Shown: piece after piece, positions 25,711 to 34,405 of the stretch | Numbering within the stretch: position 1 is the first letter of the stretch | How the letters are laid out: each line of letters begins with the position of its first letter | Assembly (NCBI GenBank): GCA_964491875.1 | Contig: CAZBIC010000023.1 | Span: 1 to 64,000 of the forward strand | Reading direction: 5' to 3' | DNA length: 64,000 bases | DNA from: JADJPG01 sp964491875 | GTDB taxonomy: Bacteria > Verrucomicrobiota > Verrucomicrobiia > Limisphaerales > JADJPG01 | Notes under the pieces: generated by a model | What the model saw: the letters and a program-made list of their open reading frames with translations, nothing else | Told to the model about the DNA's origin: nothing | Database searches by the model: none | Made by a program: the position numbers and the translations under genes

Positions 25711-25898
25711 TCTCGCGGAGCGAGAATGCGATGGTAGCCGTGGGCTTCAGCCCACGGTAATCGGGAAAAGAAAACGCGTCGCGGAGCGACGCCTGAGCGC
25801 CAGTTTTCAATTTCAATCGTCGCTCCGCGACGAGAGCGTTTCTATCCTAATCCGTGGGCTGAAGCCCACGGCTACCGTCAGGTGGTCGCTCCGCGACC
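25711..25898. repeat. REP-like cluster of inverted hairpins
   Basis: Perfect short palindromes lie in a row: TCTCGC/GCGAGA (25711-25725), CCGTGGGC/GCCCACGG (25738-25757), GCGTCGC/GCGACGC (25776-25792), CGTCGC/GCGACG (25818-25832), CCGTGGGC/GCCCACGG (25852-25871) and GGTCGC/GCGACC (25884-25898). The second and fifth units, with flanking GGTAG/CTACC, are reverse complements, so the block is itself an inverted pair. It fills the 406-base gap between glyQS and the sugar transporter operon; no gene is visible there. Confidence 0.8.
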
Positions 25899-26013
25899 GA
25901 GAGCCGACGAAGACGGATTGCCGTTCGCCATCACAACTTCGGGGAGCCCTCGCCTTGCGCCTCTTCCATCAAAAGGATTGAAACGCCCCCGTCCGTTTCC
26001 TTAGCTTCCACTC

Positions 26014-26994
26014 ATGAAATCACTCCGCCTGCTCGCCTGCCTGCTTTGTGGCCTGCTGTCTGCGTCGGCCGCTGAGAAGAATTACACCATCGCAGTCATC
26101 CCGAAGGGCACCACGCACGAGTTCTGGAAATCGATCAACGCGGGCGCCTTCAAGGCTCGCAACGAACTCGCCGAGCAAGGCATCAAGGTGGACGTCATCT
26201 GGAAAGGCCCGCTGAAGGAAGACGATCGCGACCAGCAGATTCAGACCATCGAGAACTTCACCACGCGGCGTGTTAACGGCATCGTGCTCGCCCCGCTGGA
26301 TTCCCAGGCGATGGTTCGTCCGGTGAACAACGCCATCCGCGCCAAGGTGCCGGTGGTGATCATGGATTCCGGTCTGAAGTCGGACAACTACGTCAGCTTC
26401 GTCGCCACGGATAACTACAAGGGCGGCGTGCTCGCCGCGCAGCACATGGGCAAGCTGCTCGAAGGAAAAGGCAACGTAATCCTCCTGCGCTACGCAGTTG
26501 GTTCAGCCAGCACTGAGGAACGCGAAACGGGATTCGTCGATACGCTGAAGAAGGAGTTTCCGCAGATTAAGCTCATCTCCTCGGATCAATACGCCGGCCC
26601 GACACGCGAGACCGGATATCAGGCATCCCAAAATCTCCTGAACCGTTTCGGTCGCGATGTGAACGGCATCTTCGCTCCGTGCGAACCGCCCACCATTGCG
26701 ATGGCGAAAGCGCTCCGCGACATCGGCAAGGCTGGCGGCAAGGTCAAGATGGTCGGCTTCGACGCGGGCTCGCAATCCGTCGCCGATCTCAAGCGCGGCG
26801 ATGTGCAGGGACTCGTCGTGCAAAATCCTGTCTTCATGGGCTACAAAGGCGTGATGACGATGGTCGAGCATCTCCAAGGTAAGAAGGTCGAGAAGCGCAT
26901 CGATACCGGTGTTGTTCTGGTCACGCCTGAGAACGCTGATCAACCGGATATCAAAGAGCTGCTCTATCCGCCGCTGGACAAGTATCTGAAATGA
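26014..26994 (+). CDS. Sugar ABC transporter substrate-binding protein
   Basis: A 326-residue periplasmic binding protein of the RbsB/type I family (Peripla_BP_4). The signal peptide covers residues 1-20 (LLACLLCGLLSASAA). The mature part starts with NYTIAVIPKGTTHEFWKSINAG, typical of D-ribose/D-allose/simple sugar binders, and has DSQAMVRPVNNA and FVATDNYKGG segments. It is the first gene of a three-gene operon and overlaps the ATPase gene by 4 bases. The exact sugar cannot be assigned. Confidence 0.9.
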   Translation: MKSLRLLACLLCGLLSASAAEKNYTIAVIPKGTTHEFWKSINAGAFKARNELAEQGIKVDVIWKGPLKEDDRDQQIQTIENFTTRRVNGIVLAPLDSQAMVRPVNNAIRAKVPVVIMDSGLKSDNYVSFVATDNYKGGVLAAQHMGKLLEGKGNVILLRYAVGSASTEERETGFVDTLKKEFPQIKLISSDQYAGPTRETGYQASQNLLNRFGRDVNGIFAPCEPPTIAMAKALRDIGKAGGKVKMVGFDAGSQSVADLKRGDVQGLVVQNPVFMGYKGVMTMVEHLQGKKVEKRIDTGVVLVTPENADQPDIKELLYPPLDKYLK

Positions 26995-28502
26995 CCGCGC
27001 GTCTCCGGATGTCCGGCGTCCGAAAATCCTTCGGCGCCACCCACGCTTTGCGCGGCGTCTCGCTCGAGATCGGCGCTGGCGAGGTTCATGCGTTGATTGG
27101 CGAGAACGGAGCCGGCAAGAGCACGCTCATGAAAATCCTGAGCGGCGCGTATCAGCCGGATGGCGGAAGCATCGAGCTCAACGGAACACCGTTCACGCCG
27201 GAGAATCCCCTGCACGCACGCGAATCCGGAATCGCGATGATTTACCAGGAGCTCACGCTCGCTCCCGACCTCAGCGTGGAGGAGAATATCCTGCTCGGTT
27301 CTGAACCCGCGCGCTTCGGCTGGATCAATCGCACCCGCCGCCGCGAACTCGCCCGCGGCGCGCTGGCGGAACTTCACCATGACAGCATCCCGCTCGACGT
27401 TCCGGTTCGATCGTTGACCATCGCTGAACAGCAGGTGGTCGAAATCGCCCGCGCTTTGATCGGTGATCCGAAGGTCATCATCATGGACGAACCGACGAGC
27501 AGCCTAACTCAGGTCGATACCGAGAATCTTTTTGCGGTCATCGGGAAGCTCCAGAAACGCGGGGTGAGCGTGGTCTACATTTCCCACTTCCTCGAAGAGT
27601 GCCAGCGGCTCTGCAACCGCTACACCGTGTTGCGTGACGGCGAAAGCGTGGGCGCCGGCGACATGAAGACCGTCCAGCTTCCCGAGATTATTCGCCTGAT
27701 GGTTGGCCGCGACATGAGGGAGATTTATCCGCGCACGCCGCATCAGTTGGGCAAAACGGTTTTCGAACTCAAGAACCTCGCCGGTGACGCCAAGCCGCGT
27801 TCCGCCAGTCTCACGCTCCGCGCCGGGGAAATCCTCGGCATCGCAGGTCTCATCGGAGCCGGACGCACCGAGATGCTTCGTGCGGCGTTTGGACTGGATC
27901 GTCTTTCTGCTGGCACGGTGGAAGTTTTTGGCCGCAACGAAACTCATGCCTCGCCCACGTCGCGATTGAACTCCGGCATTGGTCTGCTCAGCGAGAATCG
28001 CAAGGAGGAAGGCTTGATGCTGAATCGCTCGCTCGCCGACAACTTGACCGCCACCAGCCTCGCCTCGGTGGCACGAGCGGGATTCATCAGCCAGCGGGCC
28101 CAGCGCGATTGCACCCGCCGCTGGATGGAACGACTCGAAGTGCGCGCCCAGGGACCAGATCAGGACATTGGTGAATTGTCCGGCGGGAACCAGCAGAAGA
28201 TCGCGATCGGCCGCCTGCTGCATCACGAGGCGAAGATTCTCCTGCTCGATGAACCGACGCGCGGGATCGATGTTGGCAGCAAGGCCGCCATCTATCGTCT
28301 GATTGGCCAGCTCGCGGCCGAGGGTAAATCCGTCATCTTCGTCAGCTCGTATCTGCCTGAGTTGCTCGGCGTGTGTGACACCATCGGCGTGATGTGCCGC
28401 GGCGTGCTCGCGGAGATTCGGCCCGTGGACCGGTGGACCGAGCATGACATCATTACCGCCGCGATTGGCTCCGGCTCCGGCGACACCACTCCCACCGCAT
28501 GA
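26991..28502 (+). CDS. Sugar ABC transporter ATP-binding protein (double NBD)
   Basis: A 503-residue RbsA/MglA-type protein with two fused ATPase domains. The first Walker A is GENGAGKST (37-45), with Walker B VIIMDEPTSS near 162-171. The second domain has the degenerate loop GLIGAGRTE (about 285), the signature LSGGNQQK (about 394) and Walker B ILLLDEPTRG. This asymmetric pattern is usual for the carbohydrate uptake CUT2 family. It overlaps both neighbours by 4 bases (ATGA), so the operon is translationally coupled. Confidence 0.93.
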   Translation: MTARLRMSGVRKSFGATHALRGVSLEIGAGEVHALIGENGAGKSTLMKILSGAYQPDGGSIELNGTPFTPENPLHARESGIAMIYQELTLAPDLSVEENILLGSEPARFGWINRTRRRELARGALAELHHDSIPLDVPVRSLTIAEQQVVEIARALIGDPKVIIMDEPTSSLTQVDTENLFAVIGKLQKRGVSVVYISHFLEECQRLCNRYTVLRDGESVGAGDMKTVQLPEIIRLMVGRDMREIYPRTPHQLGKTVFELKNLAGDAKPRSASLTLRAGEILGIAGLIGAGRTEMLRAAFGLDRLSAGTVEVFGRNETHASPTSRLNSGIGLLSENRKEEGLMLNRSLADNLTATSLASVARAGFISQRAQRDCTRRWMERLEVRAQGPDQDIGELSGGNQQKIAIGRLLHHEAKILLLDEPTRGIDVGSKAAIYRLIGQLAAEGKSVIFVSSYLPELLGVCDTIGVMCRGVLAEIRPVDRWTEHDIITAAIGSGSGDTTPTA

Positions 28503-29629
28503 GTTCTACCCCCAGCCAGCTTCGGAGAATATTGAAGGCCTTCGGGCCGCTCTTTGGCCTGTTGTTGGTCACCACCCTCTTTATGGCGATGTTGGCGCTG
28601 AAGGACGTATCCGATCAGATGGAGAAAACTTCTCTGAACGGCTTCAGCGGCTGGTGGCCGGCGATGAAAACATCTCTATATGATGGACTGCAAGTGTTGC
28701 GGACCGGACTAAGCGATTGGTTGCAGGCCGCGAAGACTTCGCCTTACGACGGACTCAAGGCCTTCACGAGCATCGCGAACTTCAAGACCGTTCTCTCGCA
28801 GACCGTCATCGTGGCGATCGGTGCGCTTGGCATGACCATGATCATCGTTAGCGGCGGAATCGATCTCAGCGTCGGCTCCGTCGTTGCGCTGACCAGCGTG
28901 CTCGGCGCGACGTTGCTGAACAAAGGCTGGGGAACTGGCTCCGCCGTGCTGGTCACCGTGCTCGCCGGCAGCGCGATTGGGCTGTTGAACGGAACACTCA
29001 TCGCCGGCCTGCGCCTGATGCCGTTCATTGTCACGCTCGGCATGATGGGCGTGGCGCGCGGGCTCGCGAAATGGGTCGCCGGGAACCAGACCGTGAACTA
29101 CCCGTTCGAATCGCCCATCAGCAATCTGATGAAGATGGACGACCTCGATCACTTGCTGCCCATGCCCCAAGGCGTTTGGATCGCGATTGCGCTGGCCGTG
29201 ATTATGTCGGTCGTCATGCGCCAAACCATCTTCGGGCGATACATCTTCGCCATCGGTTCGAACGAAGCCACCGCGCGCCTCTGCGGCATTCGCGTGCCGC
29301 TGCAGAAACTTCTGATCTATTCGCTCGCGGGAATTTTCTTCGGCTGCGCTGGCTTGATGCAGCTCACGCGCCTGACGCAGGGAGATCCGTCCGGCGCGGC
29401 GGGACTGGAGCTGGACATCATCGCCGCCGTCGTGATCGGTGGAGCGAGCTTGAGCGGAGGCAGCGGCAGCATCCTTGGCTCAATGATTGGTGCGCTGATC
29501 ATTCAAACGCTGCGCAATGGTTCCAGCCTGATGAACTGGCCGACCTTCACCCAGGAGATCATCATTGGCATCGTCATCATTCTGGCCGTCGGGCTCGACC
29601 GCTACCGTCAGCGCCGGATGAAAGCGTAG
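28499..29629 (+). CDS. Sugar ABC transporter permease
   Basis: A 376-residue RbsC-type integral membrane protein (BPD_transp_2). TM1 is at about 10-32, and the remaining helices run from about 95 to 370. The family-typical GGIDLSVGSVVAL is near residue 118. An unusual stretch (38-90) between TM1 and TM2 contains three similar units (KTSLNGF, KTSLYDGLQ, KTSPYDGLK), which would form an extra periplasmic segment. It completes the CUT2 transporter. The transporter stop and the next leftward gene stop are 6 bases apart. Confidence 0.9.
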   Translation: MSSTPSQLRRILKAFGPLFGLLLVTTLFMAMLALKDVSDQMEKTSLNGFSGWWPAMKTSLYDGLQVLRTGLSDWLQAAKTSPYDGLKAFTSIANFKTVLSQTVIVAIGALGMTMIIVSGGIDLSVGSVVALTSVLGATLLNKGWGTGSAVLVTVLAGSAIGLLNGTLIAGLRLMPFIVTLGMMGVARGLAKWVAGNQTVNYPFESPISNLMKMDDLDHLLPMPQGVWIAIALAVIMSVVMRQTIFGRYIFAIGSNEATARLCGIRVPLQKLLIYSLAGIFFGCAGLMQLTRLTQGDPSGAAGLELDIIAAVVIGGASLSGGSGSILGSMIGALIIQTLRNGSSLMNWPTFTQEIIIGIVIILAVGLDRYRQRRMKA

Positions 29630-29635
29630 CTGGGC

Positions 29636-31492
29636 TCACAGCACCGCGCTACGGAATGCATCATCCATGGCGGCCCGGCTGGTGGGTTTCACATAGGCTT
29701 CGATATCCAGCGCCCTGCCGCCGAGAATCGCCCGGGCCCGCAGTTTCCCTTCCTTCACCTGAGCTTCAATGTTGCCGGCGGCAAGGTTCCCCAGATCGTA
29801 AGGCCATTCCTCGATGGTGAACGCCGCGAACGCCGCGTTGAGATCCGACAATTTGTGATCCTTCGCCGGGCCGTGATAGAGCGTGATGTAAAAGTGACTC
29901 GCCAGCCGCAGCGTCGGGGAATCCCACTCGACCGTCGCATCGCCGAATCGTCCTTCGACCGGACGCACCAGGAAACGCGCATCGCGATCCTGGATGATCA
30001 CACCCTTGCTCCCCTGCCCCGCTGCTTGCATCGTACAATCGGCCAGCTCGCCTTCGCATTCGAAGCGCACTTTCAGGCTCGATGCTCGAATCATTCCGTT
30101 TTGAACAGGAGCCAGCGATGGGTTCGAAGTTCCGTCGTGCGTGCATAACGTCACCGCGGCCAGTGCCGCTCCTGCGTGTTGCACGCTGAAGAACAGCGCG
30201 GAAGCGAAGTCGGAGTCGTCCCTCAGAAAACGAACACGCAGAAACCTTGGTGCGGAAGCCATGCCCCAGGAGGCCAGCAACGGGCGCCGACCAGATCCCA
30301 GGTCGCCACGATTCACCGTCCCGAGTGTGAACCGCGGATGGAACCACGTCGTTCCCACGACCGGATTGCGTTTGCCGTCCTTCGCAACGTCTGCCGCCAC
30401 GAACGTTTCTTTGACCGCGCGCGGCGATTCCAGCGCGGCGATGAGACGTGCCCACTTGCGCGGGCACTGGAGCGGAATGCGATACGTATCCAGCCCCAGT
30501 GGCAGTGGCTGCGGGACGCCGAGTTCGGCGAGCTCGCCGCAAGCGGACTGAATGAACGCAAGGATGGTTGGCCTCTTTCGCAAGTTCGTCTCCGCAGTCC
30601 AGCTGTGAGGTCCAGCCCACTGGCGTGTCGGCGAATGAAAATGCGTCGCCACATGTTTCCAGGCGAGATCGTGCATCTCGGAAATCAGTGACTTGTCGCG
30701 ACCGTCCTTCAGCAGCCAGAGCAGCCGCGAGAATTCGCGAATGACGGAAACGATCGCGTCCGGACTATTATACTCCGCGAAGGATTGCTGGCCGATGATG
30801 TGCGTGTGTAATTGCCGGAGCCGGTCGCGAGCGATCGGTCGAAGATTCGCCAGCTTGAGTTCCTGCGCCGCGAGCAGCAGAGTCGACACGCCTGACACGG
30901 CTCGTTGGGTTTGGTCGAGATCGAACGGACGTCGCTGGATTGCCTCAGTTGCCCGAACGATCGCCTCACGGGCAGGATCGGGAATGTCCTTGGCGAGCCG
31001 CTCGCGATGAAGGCTCAACGCCATCAACAAAGGCAGCGCGCCCTGTTCCGCCATGGTGACGTCGGTGGAAGCATTTCCCGCCGAAGCCTCCTCCAAATAC
31101 CAAGGCCACAAACCGAGCGTCTCGTGGCTGCGATTCTTGTCCTGCAGACCGATGACGACGCGCAGGATTTCGTTTCCGCGTTCGGAGCGCCAGCGTTCGT
31201 CGCTGTCCAGCAACGCCACCGCGTAGTTGAGAGAAGCAGTAGTTCCGCGCACATCGCCGGTTCGGCCCGGGGACTGGTGAGTGACGGTCGACGCTGCTGG
31301 CACGACCAGCATCTTCGCGAAGGGATCGAATCGGCGGTCTTCCAATGGCAACGTCGCCTGCAAATAGCGCCGGCGATCCTCGGAGAGAGCGTTCCGGGCA
31401 GCCGCGGCCTTTGCCTCGAACGGTGGAATCATCATTCCGGCGAGGCTTAATCCGGAGCCGACACCAGCGACAAATCGTCTACGCGACAACAT
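29636..31492 (-). CDS. Tat-exported protein of unknown function
   Basis: A 618-residue protein with a twin-arginine signal (SRRRFVAGVGSGLSLAG, residues 3-19). The middle (about 80-320) is helical and has the look of an alpha/alpha barrel (repeated aromatic helices, WPWYLEEASAG, HFHSPTRQWAGPHSW). The C-terminal half (about 370-600) is beta-rich. This architecture is seen in polysaccharide lyases and heparinase-like proteins, but no catalytic motif was identified, so I make no functional claim. It is transcribed away from the GTPase gene region and convergent with the transporter operon. Confidence 0.75.
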   Translation of the reverse strand: MLSRRRFVAGVGSGLSLAGMMIPPFEAKAAAARNALSEDRRRYLQATLPLEDRRFDPFAKMLVVPAASTVTHQSPGRTGDVRGTTASLNYAVALLDSDERWRSERGNEILRVVIGLQDKNRSHETLGLWPWYLEEASAGNASTDVTMAEQGALPLLMALSLHRERLAKDIPDPAREAIVRATEAIQRRPFDLDQTQRAVSGVSTLLLAAQELKLANLRPIARDRLRQLHTHIIGQQSFAEYNSPDAIVSVIREFSRLLWLLKDGRDKSLISEMHDLAWKHVATHFHSPTRQWAGPHSWTAETNLRKRPTILAFIQSACGELAELGVPQPLPLGLDTYRIPLQCPRKWARLIAALESPRAVKETFVAADVAKDGKRNPVVGTTWFHPRFTLGTVNRGDLGSGRRPLLASWGMASAPRFLRVRFLRDDSDFASALFFSVQHAGAALAAVTLCTHDGTSNPSLAPVQNGMIRASSLKVRFECEGELADCTMQAAGQGSKGVIIQDRDARFLVRPVEGRFGDATVEWDSPTLRLASHFYITLYHGPAKDHKLSDLNAAFAAFTIEEWPYDLGNLAAGNIEAQVKEGKLRARAILGGRALDIEAYVKPTSRAAMDDAFRSAVL

Positions 31493-31544
31493 GCGCGCAG
31501 GTTACGAACGAGAGAATTCGAGTCCAGCTTTTCCCAAGCGGACT

Positions 31545-32684
31545 CTACGGCACCGCGATGCGATGCGTGGGCTGTGGTTTGCCTGGCTGGAAAAATTCGA
31601 GGTGATCGAGCGTCGCCTCAATGCCGGAACTGCTGGAGAACGTTTGCTTCACCGCTTCCTCCAGCGAGGCCTTCAAGGCGTCGGGCGACACCTCGGCGCG
31701 CACATTCACAATCAGCTGGCCGGCTTGAAGGGAGTCTTCCAATTCCTGCGACAGCTCCGGGATGTAGTCATTCCGAACCAGATTGATGACCGCGAGGTCG
31801 CCGATGCCGGCGTCCGGATCGAGCGTCATCTTCAAATGCGCAATCTGCGCGCCGTGACTGGCGAGGCGTTCCTGCATCGCTGCGGCGAAACGTTGCAGTG
31901 CCGCGTTCCCGTCGAAAGCATTCTCACTTCGCAGGTCGATCGTGGCATTCAGCCAGCCGAGCAGTGCCTCGCCTTCAGCGTACAGCTCGTAGTCGACCGC
32001 CATCGATGGACGCGAACTCTGCTGACCCGTCGCGACGCGCTGGAACCAGTCGTCCAGTCCGGCGCCTGTCCGCGCGGAGACATCAATTATCTCGCGACCG
32101 GGGAAAGCCTCGGCGAGGGCTACGCGAAGCCGTTCAAGTTCGGGCGCGGGGAGCAAGTCACGTTTGTTGATGACGATGATGTCCGCTTCCTCAAGTTGCT
32201 TTCGGTAAATGTAGGTGACCTTGTCGGAGAACTTGCCGCCCTCGACCAGTCCGAGCACGCGCTGTGCGCGCACGGGATCGACGAGGACGCTCAAAGGCGC
32301 GATGGCGAAATCAGCGCCGTAGATGCGGCGTAGCGGATAACTCACCGTCGCGACCAAGTCCGTGCAGCTGCCGACCGGTTCGGCAATGAAGACGTCGGGA
32401 CGGGATTCAGCCGAAAGTTTCTTCGCGGCGTCCACCAGGGAATTGAACCGGCAACAGAAACAGCCGCCAGAAATCTCCTCCACGGGAAATCCGTTCGACG
32501 CGAGCATGGCGGTATCGACGAGTTGGTTGCCTTGATCGTTTGTGATCAAGCCCACGCGCAGCCCCTGCTCCGTGAGATGGCGGGCCAGTTTGCAGACGGC
32601 TGTCGTCTTGCCGGCGCCGAGGAATCCGCCGATCATGATATACCGGGCCTGGCTGGTTGTTGCTCCGTCGGTTGCGATGCTCAT
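31545..32684 (-). CDS. CobW/G3E-family GTPase
   Basis: A 379-residue G3E GTPase. Walker A is GGFLGAGKTT (19-28), the metal-binding CxCC motif is GGCFCCRF (74-81 with C75, C77, C78), and the base-specificity motif is NKRD (about 195). The C-terminal part is the CobW_C-like region. Family members insert or deliver metals (Zn, Co, Ni) to target enzymes. Its start overlaps the stop of the GcvH-like gene by 4 bases, so the two are co-translated and probably functionally linked. Confidence 0.9.
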   Translation of the reverse strand: MSIATDGATTSQARYIMIGGFLGAGKTTAVCKLARHLTEQGLRVGLITNDQGNQLVDTAMLASNGFPVEEISGGCFCCRFNSLVDAAKKLSAESRPDVFIAEPVGSCTDLVATVSYPLRRIYGADFAIAPLSVLVDPVRAQRVLGLVEGGKFSDKVTYIYRKQLEEADIIVINKRDLLPAPELERLRVALAEAFPGREIIDVSARTGAGLDDWFQRVATGQQSSRPSMAVDYELYAEGEALLGWLNATIDLRSENAFDGNAALQRFAAAMQERLASHGAQIAHLKMTLDPDAGIGDLAVINLVRNDYIPELSQELEDSLQAGQLIVNVRAEVSPDALKASLEEAVKQTFSSSSGIEATLDHLEFFQPGKPQPTHRIAVP

Positions 32685-33154
32685 TCCTTCTCGTCTCCTT
32701 TTTGTTGCGCGAGGATGCGGTCAATTGTCTTGTCCAACAGATCGCGATAAGTGTGGACATCGAGGCACTTCGCATCGGGTTTGCCGGTGGCTTCATACAG
32801 CCAGCCGCCGCCAAACGGTTCCTTCGAAATGAGCCGGATGTTCTCCTTCAGCGCGGGATTCACTGAGGCAAACTCTCCTTCCACCACGCAGAACAAATCC
32901 GAGATCGCCTTAAAGCCTTCAACCCAGCCGATGATCTGGCCGCATTGCACCGGCGTGCCGGCGTCAATCTCGAAACCGTGATCGACCATCTCGCCCAACA
33001 TGCGCGTCGCGAACTTGGTCAGACCGATGCGCCAGCGGTTCTCGCCGACCGACGCCACCCACGCGTGCGAGGGCGTGTACAGGTAATCGAGCGGCAGTTG
33101 CGTGACGAAATGCGACCGCTTGTAGTGCAGAGTTTTTGGCTGCGCTTTGTCCAT
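32681..33154 (-). CDS. GcvH-like lipoyl-domain protein
   Basis: A 157-residue protein with the fold and order of glycine cleavage H protein: YTPSHAWV (26-33), GLTKFATRMLGEMV (44-57), the lipoyl site in WVEGFKAISDL (K82), and NPALKENI...GGWLYE (99-121). The lipoyl lysine is kept, but neighbouring residues differ from the standard ESVKA, and there are 25 extra residues at each end. No gcvT or gcvP is next to it; the partner is the CobW GTPase. It may be a specialised carrier rather than a standard GcvH. Confidence 0.8.
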   Translation of the reverse strand: MDKAQPKTLHYKRSHFVTQLPLDYLYTPSHAWVASVGENRWRIGLTKFATRMLGEMVDHGFEIDAGTPVQCGQIIGWVEGFKAISDLFCVVEGEFASVNPALKENIRLISKEPFGGGWLYEATGKPDAKCLDVHTYRDLLDKTIDRILAQQKGDEKE

Positions 33155-33208
33155 GAACGATGGAGGCAGGTTAGCGGCGGGAGGCGACTTGGCAAGCGGG
33201 ACTGTCCG

Positions 33209-34405
33209 TCACCACGGCTGGTCGAGCAGTTTCCAGCAGGTCCACTGCATGCGCGGATGATGAAAGAAACTCTTCCAAAGATTTCCCTTCAACGTCGAGG
33301 ACACGGTGCCGTCGCGTCGCAGGTAGCCGAACCATTCGCCGTGGACAGGGTCAGCGAAGTGGCGATGCGACCAATCATGCACGAGCTGATGCCAGCGCGC
33401 ATACTTCGCATCGCGCGTGAGTCGATACGCGAAGAGCGTGGCGATGATGGTTTCGCTGTGCGGCCACCAGAACTTCATCTCATGCCAATACTCCTGCACC
33501 GGCTTGTTGAACACATCGCGAAAGTAGAGGATCCCGCCGTGCTCAGTGTCCCAGCCGCGTTCCCACATCCAGTCGAGCATGCCACAACCGAGACGCGTCA
33601 GGCGTGAATCGCCGCGGTGTTCCGCTTCGCGCAGGATGAACCACGCGCCTTCGATGGCGTGACCGGGATTCAACGTGCGCCCATCGAAGTGATCCACGAT
33701 GGTTCCGTCAGGCGCCACGGATTCCATCACGACGCGGAGGTCGGGCTTGACGAAGAGCTTCTCGATTTCTTCGATGCAGCGATCAATCCATGCCGTGAGC
33801 TGAGGTTCTTCGCCGAGGTTCTCCCGTAACTCCTGCGCCGTCACGAGAGTGATCATTCGTGGCGCCAACCCAATCATCGGGCGTACCTCGGTGAACTTGG
33901 GCGGCATCAGTCCGGGCGTGAAATTCCATCGCGTGAACTGATCGAACAAAGCGCGAGCGCGGTCCGCCGTAGCGGCATCGCCGGTCGACCGGGCTAGAGC
34001 GGCGTTGGCGATCGCGGCGAACGCTTCGCTGTAAGCGTAGCGACGCTTCCGGATGGGCCGGCCATCGCGAGTGAGGTGGAAAAACATCCGGCCATCGGTG
34101 TCGACCGCATGCCGGTTGAGAAAATCAATCCCACTGCGCGCCCACTCGAGCCATTCCGGGCGACGCTCGAAACCGTTGTGCAGCTGGAGCAGCATCCAGC
34201 TCATGCGCCCTTGGGCCCAGACGGATTTGTCGGTATCGACAACGCTTCCGTCGCGATCGAAGCAATGAAGAAACCCTCCGTGCTCGGTGTCGACCGCGCG
34301 CGGAAACCAGAACCGAACCGTGTCCTCCAGAAGCCCGCGTCGATAGGTTTCGCGCAGCGCATTCCGTCCTTCCGGCGCGGCGAGTTGAGGCAGCGGCTCG
34401 CTCAT
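33209..34405 (-). CDS. AGE-family epimerase/isomerase
   Basis: A 398-residue protein of the N-acylglucosamine 2-epimerase/cellobiose epimerase family: an (alpha/alpha)6 barrel with the family segments DTEHGGFLHCFDRDG (about 39-53), VWAQGRMSWML (62-72), NPGHAIEGAWFI (about 242-253), and DTEHGGILYFRD (about 285). His residues in the last two segments are the known acid/base catalysts. It probably interconverts epimeric hexoses or disaccharides in the cytoplasm. It is the last gene of a three-gene operon and overlaps the dehydrogenase gene by 4 bases. Confidence 0.88.
   Translation of the reverse strand: MSEPLPQLAAPEGRNALRETYRRGLLEDTVRFWFPRAVDTEHGGFLHCFDRDGSVVDTDKSVWAQGRMSWMLLQLHNGFERRPEWLEWARSGIDFLNRHAVDTDGRMFFHLTRDGRPIRKRRYAYSEAFAAIANAALARSTGDAATADRARALFDQFTRWNFTPGLMPPKFTEVRPMIGLAPRMITLVTAQELRENLGEEPQLTAWIDRCIEEIEKLFVKPDLRVVMESVAPDGTIVDHFDGRTLNPGHAIEGAWFILREAEHRGDSRLTRLGCGMLDWMWERGWDTEHGGILYFRDVFNKPVQEYWHEMKFWWPHSETIIATLFAYRLTRDAKYARWHQLVHDWSHRHFADPVHGEWFGYLRRDGTVSSTLKGNLWKSFFHHPRMQWTCWKLLDQPW

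Noticed and set aside
25711..25898. A CRISPR-like look from regularly placed palindromes
   Set aside because: Units differ in sequence and orientation, there are no constant spacers, and no cas genes are nearby; REP-like repeats explain it.
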